A stretch of DNA of 64,000 nt from an uncultured Sphingomonadaceae bacterium (lineage in GTDB: Bacteria; Pseudomonadota; Alphaproteobacteria; Sphingomonadales; Sphingomonadaceae), in the NCBI GenBank assembly GCA_947504025.1, contig CANNFX010000002.1:372001-436000 (forward strand), written 5' to 3'. Position 1 is the first letter of the stretch. Each line of letters opens with the position of its first letter. Below the pieces are notes generated by a model that saw only the letters and a list, made by a program, of their open reading frames with translations, made no database searches and was not told where the DNA came from. Of the stretch, positions 58,170 through 64,000 are shown piece by piece. Position numbers and translations under genes: made by a program.

Positions 58170-59873
58170 TTAGGCTGCGCTATGGTCCGCCCCGCCGACG
58201 GTCAAGGCCCCGGTTGTTTGCACCAAGGGCAAGGTAAGGCGAAGGTGCTCCTCATATGCGACCAGATCGCCGCCAGCCTCGCGTGCTTCGGCTCTTGCCA
58301 AACGCAGCGCAAATCCAGAGCCAAACATCCCAGCGCTTAACGCGGTATTGCCTTCGCGCATGGTGGCACTGAAGATGTCGTCATTGCTTAGGAAATGGGC
58401 TGGGAGGTCGACTTCTATCCCGGCCATTCCAGCCGTTCGGTCCAGCCTGATGCCAATAACTTCGCCGGCTGCAACTGCGCCTGCCAACGTCGCCATCAGC
58501 CGCCAGATAAGCGCGTCGGTTTCCTGTTTTGCCACTGTTACGAGGCAAGGCACTTCAACATTGTCGAGCGCGAATTCACTCATACGCGGACGCAACATTC
58601 CTGAAAGCTGTTCGGCGGTCGCGATGAGCATTGCAGCGATATCGCTTTCGCCTTCAGCCAGCTCCAGGTCACCGGCTTCCAGTTTGGCGAGCCGGTCTAG
58701 TTCTTCAAAGCCAGCCAGCATACGCGCGGCGTCACCGGCGATAGTTGCTGCTAGTGCGCGATATTCATGCGGTGTCGGACCAAACAACTGCTGCTGTATA
58801 ACTTCGGCAAAGCCTTGAATGGCATTCACAGGCGTTCGCAGTTCATGCAGCATCTGCCTGATGCGATCGGTCTGGCTGTCTTGTGCCTGTGCTGCGTCGT
58901 GATCCGCGACCACGATCCGGCGGGCACGGCCAACATGTCCTGTGTAATGGCCGCCGTCGGACGAGAATTGCGGCGAGGCGTCTATTTGCCAATCGCCGCC
59001 AAGCATTGGAACAGTTTCTAACGACAGGTTCATCCCTGCGACCGGTTGCTGGCGGCGCATCGTGATCCCGATTTGACTGTCCTGCTTGAACACGAATCCG
59101 GTCAACGCGGATGCGACACGTCCGCTGGCCCATTCGATCCGGCCACGCGTGTTGGATGCGAAGTCGAATAGATTGATGGCGCTTGATGCTTGTTCGGAAT
59201 CGCCTTCATTGAGCGGGAGACGAGGCGCCCCGTCGCCCAACGGCTCGCTACCGTTGCTACGGGATTTGCGATAATTCTCGATACGTTCAACTAGCGCGCC
59301 AATGCCGCCCGTTTCGAGCTGCCGGGCTGACGCGGTTGGCGCGTTTGCAGTGGGGACTAAGACATCGGGGCTGGGAACTTCGGGGGCGGGCTGCGGTATG
59401 CTGGCAACCTCTTCCACGTGCTCGAAACCTTCTGGTTTTGGCAGGACATTGTCGCTGACGCCTAACAGAACCAACATCTCGTCTACGCTTGGCGGCAAAT
59501 CTCGGCGGTGGCGCAGCAGGCCGCGTGCCCGTATCGGCAGTTTCGGAATAAGCACCAGCCATTCGTCTTCTGGCAAATCTGCCGAAGAAAGCGCCGCTGT
59601 TGCAACAGCTGGTTCGTCTTCAGCTAGCCGTGCTACCAGCGTCGGATTGCGTAGCCGCGTACCAGCCTCCGCGATAATTGCTCCACGCATCTTATCCGGA
59701 ACACGCTCCGCCAAGGCGCCCAACCTGAGATAGGCTTTCACCCGCAATTCTTCGTTCCTGCCGCCGCTATACGCGCCGAGCAAGTCGATGATTTGACGAT
59801 ATTGCGTAGCCGCACCGCGTTCGCTCGAGGCGCGGTGTCGTAATACTGTCGCAAGGCGGTCGTCGAAATGCAT
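58170..59873 (-). CDS. Sensor histidine kinase-like protein with HEAT-like N-terminus
   Basis: The 567-aa soluble protein has an N-terminal helical repeat region (about 1-150; LRVKAYLRLGALAERVP, RLRNPTLVARLAEDEPAV) like DUF2336/HEAT modules of alphaproteobacteria. A variable linker with IRMEWASGRV-type PAS-like segment follows (about 235-320), then a HisKA helix with H342 in MLHELRTPVNAIQGFAEV and a weakly conserved ATPase domain (no clear N box; MFGSGFALRLARAEAREAGG resembles the G2 box). No response regulator is adjacent. It may be an active kinase or a degenerate partner, probably linked to the neighbouring deacetylase. Confidence 0.78.
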   Translation of the reverse strand: MHFDDRLATVLRHRASSERGAATQYRQIIDLLGAYSGGRNEELRVKAYLRLGALAERVPDKMRGAIIAEAGTRLRNPTLVARLAEDEPAVATAALSSADLPEDEWLVLIPKLPIRARGLLRHRRDLPPSVDEMLVLLGVSDNVLPKPEGFEHVEEVASIPQPAPEVPSPDVLVPTANAPTASARQLETGGIGALVERIENYRKSRSNGSEPLGDGAPRLPLNEGDSEQASSAINLFDFASNTRGRIEWASGRVASALTGFVFKQDSQIGITMRRQQPVAGMNLSLETVPMLGGDWQIDASPQFSSDGGHYTGHVGRARRIVVADHDAAQAQDSQTDRIRQMLHELRTPVNAIQGFAEVIQQQLFGPTPHEYRALAATIAGDAARMLAGFEELDRLAKLEAGDLELAEGESDIAAMLIATAEQLSGMLRPRMSEFALDNVEVPCLVTVAKQETDALIWRLMATLAGAVAAGEVIGIRLDRTAGMAGIEVDLPAHFLSNDDIFSATMREGNTALSAGMFGSGFALRLARAEAREAGGDLVAYEEHLRLTLPLVQTTGALTVGGADHSAA

Positions 59874-60025
59874 TCATTCTCCGGATTCGAAAGGCAATGC
59901 GCCCCAAATCTTATCCGGCAGTCCTACCAGCATCGCAGCAAGCCCCAATCAGTTTCACTGCCGCGTTGCAAAGCGGGACAATTACGGCCATAGATAATAA
60001 TATTAGCGTAGACCGGCATTTTGTG

Positions 60026-60038
60026 GTGCAATCATTGC
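60026..60038. promoter_or_regulatory. Palindrome upstream of the Lrp/AsnC gene
   Basis: TGCAAT-C-ATTGCA is a perfect 6+1+6 palindrome 64 bases before the start of the Lrp/AsnC-family gene. It could be an autoregulatory operator, since such regulators often bind imperfect 13-15-bp palindromes upstream of their own gene. No other copy was noticed. Confidence 0.35.
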
Positions 60039-60102
60039 ATCAAGATGATCTTTATTAGGGTGCCGGGTTCCTTTTGGGGCTTTTGGGGGATGGAAACGCC
60101 AT

Positions 60103-60570
60103 ATGGCAAATCTGGATTCGATTGATCGGAGACTGCTTTCCGAGCTGCAGGATGAGGGCCGCATTACGAATGTGGAGCTTGCCCAGCGTGTGGGGCTGAC
60201 TGCGCCGCCTTGTTTGCGCCGAGTGCGCGCACTCGAAGATGCTGGCGTCATTCAAGGTTATCATGCGGAACTGGATGCCTCGCATCTTGGGTTTGCGATT
60301 ACAGTCTTCGCTATGGTCAGCCTGAAGAGCCAGGCGGAAGACGCCCTGCGCGAATTCGAAGACCATATGAACGGTCTCCCCGAAGTGCGCGAAGTGCATA
60401 TGCTGAACGGTGAAATCGATTTCATTCTCAAGATCGTAAGCCGCGACTTGCAGAGCTTTCAGGAGTTTCTGACCAGCAAACTGACGCCAGCGCCGAATGT
60501 CGATAGTGTGAAGACGTCGCTGACGATCCGCACAAGCAAGCATGAACCAGGCGTTCCGCTCGAAAAATGA
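60103..60570 (+). CDS. Lrp/AsnC-family transcriptional regulator
   Basis: The 155-aa protein has the N-terminal helix-turn-helix LDSIDRRLLSELQDEGRI, VELAQRVGLTAPPCLRRVRAL and the C-terminal RAM/ACT-type domain (LGFAITVFAMVSLKSQAED, PEVREVHMLNGEIDFILKIV). Such regulators control amino-acid metabolism or transport and form octamers that bind an amino acid. Its stop overlaps the next gene by 4 bases, so the regulator and two downstream genes form one operon. Confidence 0.92.
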   Translation: MANLDSIDRRLLSELQDEGRITNVELAQRVGLTAPPCLRRVRALEDAGVIQGYHAELDASHLGFAITVFAMVSLKSQAEDALREFEDHMNGLPEVREVHMLNGEIDFILKIVSRDLQSFQEFLTSKLTPAPNVDSVKTSLTIRTSKHEPGVPLEK

Positions 60571-61121
60571 GCGTCAGATTAGCCATTAGTACGGCTGCGC
60601 TTTTTCTATTTGTTACCCCCGCTATGGCTTGTTCGCCGGCGCCACCCCTCCCAGACCCTGCTCAGCAGGCAGGCGAAGCTGACGAAGATTATCAGTTGCG
60701 AATTCAACAGTTTCGGCTTCGTGCCCGCGAAGAGCAGATGGTGCGCTATCGTTTGGCAGCTTCAGAAATGGAGGATGGCCTTTGGGCTGAGTCAGATCGC
60801 GTTTTGATTGCAAGGCTCATCTTTAAGGCAGAGGCGATAATCAAGACCGATTTTGGTGGTTGGGCGAAAGAGCCTGTGGTGACCCTGAAGCCACGGACAT
60901 GGCACAAGGGGCGCGGGCATAAGACCGAGTTCATCCTATATCCAACCGATTATGACAGTTGTAGTTATCCTGGCAAAGGAGACGCCATTGATGGCGAAAC
61001 TGGTGATTTTTTTTTGGTGTTCATCAAGTCTGGGAGCACCGATATCAATAATATCACAACGACGATCAGCGCCAGTCGAGCGGTGACGTTGCGCAGTAAG
61101 CAAGCTTTCGAGAGTTTATGA
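60567..61121 (+). CDS. Exported protein of unknown function
   Basis: The 184-aa precursor has a signal peptide ending near TPAMACS, where a Cys follows (possible lipobox MACS). The mature part is charged at its start (ADEDYQLRIQQFRLRAREEQ) and contains three more Cys residues. I know no family. Both its start and stop overlap neighbouring genes by 4 bases, so it is co-expressed with the Lrp/AsnC regulator and the cation antiporter. A run of nine T occurs in the middle of the gene (around 60997-61005), giving Phe-Phe-Leu. Confidence 0.65.
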   Translation: MSVRLAISTAALFLFVTPAMACSPAPPLPDPAQQAGEADEDYQLRIQQFRLRAREEQMVRYRLAASEMEDGLWAESDRVLIARLIFKAEAIIKTDFGGWAKEPVVTLKPRTWHKGRGHKTEFILYPTDYDSCSYPGKGDAIDGETGDFFLVFIKSGSTDINNITTTISASRAVTLRSKQAFESL

Positions 61122-62071
61122 CCATTCTGCTCCTCCTCGGAGGTATTGCCTTGCTTGCAATTGGCGGCGAATTGCTGGTTCGCGGTTCTGTTGGTGTTGC
61201 CCGTTATCTCGGCGTTTCACCGCTATTGGCAGGTCTGACCATTGTCGGTTTCGGTACCTCTGCGCCCGAGCTTGCGACAAGTCTTCAGGCGGCTTTTGCC
61301 GGATCGCCGGGCATCGCGGTGGGTAATGTCGTTGGCTCGAACATAGCCAACTTCCTGCTCATCATAGGCGTATCGGCGATGATCATGCCGCTGGCCATCA
61401 CACCCAAGGCATTCAAGCGTGATGGTTCGGCATTGATGATCGCGACACTGGCCTGTGTGGGCGTGGTCATGTTCGGCATTGTTGATCGTTGGATGGGTGT
61501 GGCGCTGCTGATTGCTCTGGTTGGCTATATCATCTGGGCCTTTCTCAGCGAACGAGACACGCATGACAGCGAGGCGGCCCGGCACGAGCAGGAAGAAGGC
61601 GATATTACAACACCAAAAACCGGTATCTGGACGTTGATAGCGATATCAATCGGCGGCATTGCAGCGGCGGTCCTTGGCGCAGATTTCCTGGTCACGGCTG
61701 CTGTTGATTTGGCGCGCGGATGGGGCGTTTCCGAGGCAGTTATCGGGCTAACAGTCGTGGCTTTCGGCACGTCATTGCCGGAACTCGTCGCCTGCGTAGT
61801 CGCAGCACTTCGCAATCATGGTGATGTCGCATTGGGTAATGCAGTTGGATCCAGTATTTACAACATTTGCGCAATTCTAGGCATCACAGCCATCGTGCGT
61901 CCGCTGGAAGTTCCGCCTGAAATCATGCAGCTTGATATCTGGGTGATGCTGGGCGTGACTGTGTTGCTGGTGATCTTCTTGCGCACCGGCTGGACATTCA
62001 AACGCTGGGAAGGCGCCGTATTTGCGGCACTTTATGCAGCCTATCTGGCTGTGCAGGCCAATATCGCCTGA
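61118..62071 (+). CDS. CaCA-family calcium/sodium antiporter (YrbG-like)
   Basis: The 317-aa membrane protein has about ten helices in two halves, each with an alpha-repeat: GFGTSAPELATSLQAAFAG with GNVVGSNIANFLLIIG in the first, and AFGTSLPELVACVVAAL with GNAVGSSIYNICAILG in the second. The conserved Glu residues for cation binding are present. It would move Ca2+ or other cations out of the cytoplasm against Na+ or H+. Last gene of the Lrp/AsnC operon; convergent with accC, 21 bases apart. Confidence 0.92.
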   Translation: MTILLLLGGIALLAIGGELLVRGSVGVARYLGVSPLLAGLTIVGFGTSAPELATSLQAAFAGSPGIAVGNVVGSNIANFLLIIGVSAMIMPLAITPKAFKRDGSALMIATLACVGVVMFGIVDRWMGVALLIALVGYIIWAFLSERDTHDSEAARHEQEEGDITTPKTGIWTLIAISIGGIAAAVLGADFLVTAAVDLARGWGVSEAVIGLTVVAFGTSLPELVACVVAALRNHGDVALGNAVGSSIYNICAILGITAIVRPLEVPPEIMQLDIWVMLGVTVLLVIFLRTGWTFKRWEGAVFAALYAAYLAVQANIA

Positions 62072-62092
62072 CGCCCTTAGCGCGCAGGAGGC

Positions 62093-63442
62093 TTAACCCT
62101 CGCGGGCGTCCAGATAGTCTTCCAACCATTTAATCGAATAGTCGCCGCTCAGAATATCCGGTTGATGCAGCAGTTCCTGATGCAGCGGGACAGAGGTTTT
62201 TACGCCTTCGATTACCATTTCTTCCAAGGCGCGGCGCAACCGCATGATGCATTTTTCGCGTGTGCGGCCGAACACGATCAGCTTGGCGATCATGGAATCG
62301 TAATAGGGCGGGATGCGGTATCCGGCATAAAGGCCGCTATCGACGCGCACATGCATGCCGCCAGCCGCGTGATAGTTCGTCACTTGGCCGGGTGATGGGG
62401 TGAAGTCGAACGGATCCTCGGCATTGATACGGCATTCGATGGCGTGGCCGACAAATTCGATCTCGTCCTGCGTAACCGACAGGTCCTTGCCGTCTGCGAC
62501 GCGGATTTGTTCGCGCACCAGATCGACGCCGGTGATCATTTCTGTGACCGGATGTTCGACCTGCAGGCGGGTGTTCATTTCAATGAAGTAGAACTCGCCA
62601 TCTTCCCATAGGAATTCGATTGTGCCCGCGCCGCGGTAAGCCATGTCGGCCATCGCCTTCGCGCAGATTTCGCCCATGCGGTCACGCTCTTTCGGATCGA
62701 GCACGGGGGAGGGCGCTTCTTCGAGAACCTTTTGGTGGCGGCGTTGCAATGAACAATCACGCTCGCCCAGATGGATCGCTTTGCCGCGTCCGTCGCCGAA
62801 TACCTGGAATTCGATATGGCGCGGATTGCCGAGATATTTCTCGAGATAAACCGTGTCGTCACCAAATGCCGACTTCGCTTCATTGGCGGCAGCCTGCATC
62901 AGCGTTTCGAGCTGGCTTTCCTCCGGCACGACCTTCATGCCGCGCCCGCCGCCGCCCGACGCGGCTTTCACCAGCACCGGATAGCCGATTTCATTGGCGA
63001 CTTTTTTGGCTTCTTCGATCGACGTCAGCGCGCCGTCAGAGCCTGGAACCAGCGGCAGTCCCAGTGCGCCAGCGGTGCGCTTGGCTTCAACCTTGTCGCC
63101 CATCGTGCGGATATGTTCCGGCTTGGGGCCGATCCATTTGATATCATGTGCTTCGACGATTTCGGCGAAATTCGCATTCTCCGAAAGGAAGCCATATCCC
63201 GGGTGGATCGCATCGCAATGGGCGATTTCCGCCGCCGAAATGATGTTCGCAACGTTCAGATAGCTGTCGGCTGCCGATGGCGGACCGATACAAACGGCGT
63301 GGTCTGCCAACCGCACATGCATCGCATCTGCATCGGCAGTGGAGTGTACTGCGACCGTCTCGATACCCATTTCATGAGCCGCGCGGTGAATGCGCAACGC
63401 GATTTCGCCGCGATTGGCGATCAACAGACGGGTGATTGCCAT
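62093..63442 (-). CDS. accC: Acetyl-CoA carboxylase, biotin carboxylase subunit
   Basis: The 449-aa ATP-grasp protein is of normal length: ITRLLIANRGEIALRI at the start, DAIHPGYGFLSENANFAEI, VKAASGGGGRGMKVV (glycine loop), HLGERDCSLQRRHQKVLEE and EMNTRLQVEHPVTEMITG. With ATP and bicarbonate it carboxylates biotin on AccB, the first half of malonyl-CoA synthesis. It starts 11 bases after the accB stop. Confidence 0.98.
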   Translation of the reverse strand: MAITRLLIANRGEIALRIHRAAHEMGIETVAVHSTADADAMHVRLADHAVCIGPPSAADSYLNVANIISAAEIAHCDAIHPGYGFLSENANFAEIVEAHDIKWIGPKPEHIRTMGDKVEAKRTAGALGLPLVPGSDGALTSIEEAKKVANEIGYPVLVKAASGGGGRGMKVVPEESQLETLMQAAANEAKSAFGDDTVYLEKYLGNPRHIEFQVFGDGRGKAIHLGERDCSLQRRHQKVLEEAPSPVLDPKERDRMGEICAKAMADMAYRGAGTIEFLWEDGEFYFIEMNTRLQVEHPVTEMITGVDLVREQIRVADGKDLSVTQDEIEFVGHAIECRINAEDPFDFTPSPGQVTNYHAAGGMHVRVDSGLYAGYRIPPYYDSMIAKLIVFGRTREKCIMRLRRALEEMVIEGVKTSVPLHQELLHQPDILSGDYSIKWLEDYLDAREG

Positions 63443-63453
63443 GCCGGTCTTCC

Positions 63454-63951
63454 TCAGCCGATCACAACAAGCGGCTGGTCGAATTCGACCGGCTGCGCAT
63501 TTTCGATCAGAATCGATTTCACTGATCCGGCCTTATCCGCGACGATCGGGTTCATCACCTTCATCGCTTCGATGATGACCAGCGTGTCGCCCTTGCTCAC
63601 TTCATCGCCAACACTGACGAAGTTTGGTGAGCTGGGATCGGGCGCCAGATAGACTGTGCCAACCATCGGAGATTTCAGCGCATCCGCGTTAGTGGTGGCA
63701 GGCGCAGCTTCGGCAGCCGCCGGTGCAGCGGCCGCGGGCACAGGTGCCGGAGCGGCAGCTGCCATCGCAGCAGGTGCGGCCGCGGCAGCCGTGCCGCGTG
63801 AGACGCGGATTTTCCTGTCGCCATCTTCTACTTCAATTTCAGTTAGCCCAGTTTCTGCGAGCATTTCTGCGAGCTCGCGCACCTGAGCGCTGTCGATCTG
63901 GATTCCAGCTTTGGAATTAGCTGTAGATTTAGAAGCCTTGCGTTCGGCCAT
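63454..63951 (-). CDS. accB: Acetyl-CoA carboxylase, biotin carboxyl carrier protein
   Basis: The 165-aa protein has a short helical N-terminus ([22 protein letters not shown]), a flexible Ala/Pro linker (about 54-88) and a C-terminal biotinyl domain with K131 in [12 protein letters not shown] as the biotin site. The thumb region ([16 protein letters not shown]) is also present. It carries the carboxyl-biotin between AccC and AccAD. First gene of the accB-accC unit on the minus strand; an AGAGG site precedes the ATG. Confidence 0.97.
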   Translation of the reverse strand: MAERKASKSTANSKAGIQIDSAQVRELAEMLAETGLTEIEVEDGDRKIRVSRGTAAAAAPAAMAAAAPAPVPAAAAPAAAEAAPATTNADALKSPMVGTVYLAPDPSSPNFVSVGDEVSKGDTLVIIEAMKVMNPIVADKAGSVKSILIENAQPVEFDQPLVVIG

Positions 63952-64000
63952 GTTACCTCTTCGGGGGTTGCCTGTTGCGGCTCGCTATGCGCGAGACATG

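Overview
The window looks like a chromosomal segment of an alphaproteobacterium of the order Sphingomonadales, most likely the Erythrobacteraceae/Sphingomonadaceae group. This rests on gene content and order read from the sequence, not on a database search. The signs are the atpHAGDC operon with a very short epsilon subunit, rpmF-plsX-fabH-ihfA-merR in a row, a methionine synthase split into two polypeptides behind metF, a class I lysyl-tRNA synthetase, a CobT-type protein, RcnB-like and DUF1203-type proteins, and frequent ATGA or TAATG stop-start overlaps.

Layout. 1-6.1 kb: a cluster of six glycosyltransferases (three on +, three on -, meeting tail to tail), probably for a surface polysaccharide or glycan. 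6.3-13 kb: a DMT-family exporter, the F1 ATP synthase operon (minus strand) and a TauD-like dioxygenase. 13-17.9 kb: a membrane-tethered trypsin-like protease, a DUF1203 protein overlapping ada, a PEP-mutase-family enzyme and a lipoprotein esterase. 17.9-23.6 kb: a methionine/one-carbon operon (ArsR-methyltransferase regulator, metF, metH part 1, metH part 2) with a palindromic operator candidate. 23.6-33.1 kb: priA, a Tat-type DUF4197 lipoprotein, tal, cobT, a nitroreductase, cysS with a RES-domain toxin-like gene translationally coupled to it, a small membrane protein and a D-2-hydroxyacid dehydrogenase. 33.1-35.6 kb: a divergent regulatory module (a 62-aa HTH-like protein and a 119-aa protein facing an XRE-S24 repressor), an MBL-fold hydrolase and a MAPEG protein. 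35.7-38.8 kb: rpmF-plsX-fabH-ihfA-merR. 38.9-46.8 kb: a succinate-semialdehyde-type dehydrogenase, a SixA-like phosphatase, a DinG-like helicase, class I lysS, a prolyl-4-hydroxylase-like oxygenase and a cytochrome b561. 46.9-54.4 kb: an extremely arginine-rich RcnB-like protein, ettA, an M28 peptidase with two PH-domain membrane proteins, and a class II aldolase. 54.4-57 kb: a small accessory island at tRNA-Pro. 57.1-64 kb: a polysaccharide deacetylase, a degenerate sensor kinase, an Lrp/AsnC regulator with two downstream genes, and accB-accC.

Most of the window is housekeeping. The accessory part is at 54.4-56.85 kb. There a roughly 77-bp direct repeat containing the 3' half of tRNA-Pro brackets about 1 kb that holds one gene and no integrase. 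The encoded 250-aa protein has an R-x5-H motif of the kind seen in HEPN ribonucleases, and 13-bp repeats lie upstream of the gene. This is the best candidate in the window for an undescribed defence or mobile module. The orphan RES gene coupled to cysS and the ArsR-methyltransferase/operator arrangement are secondary points of interest.
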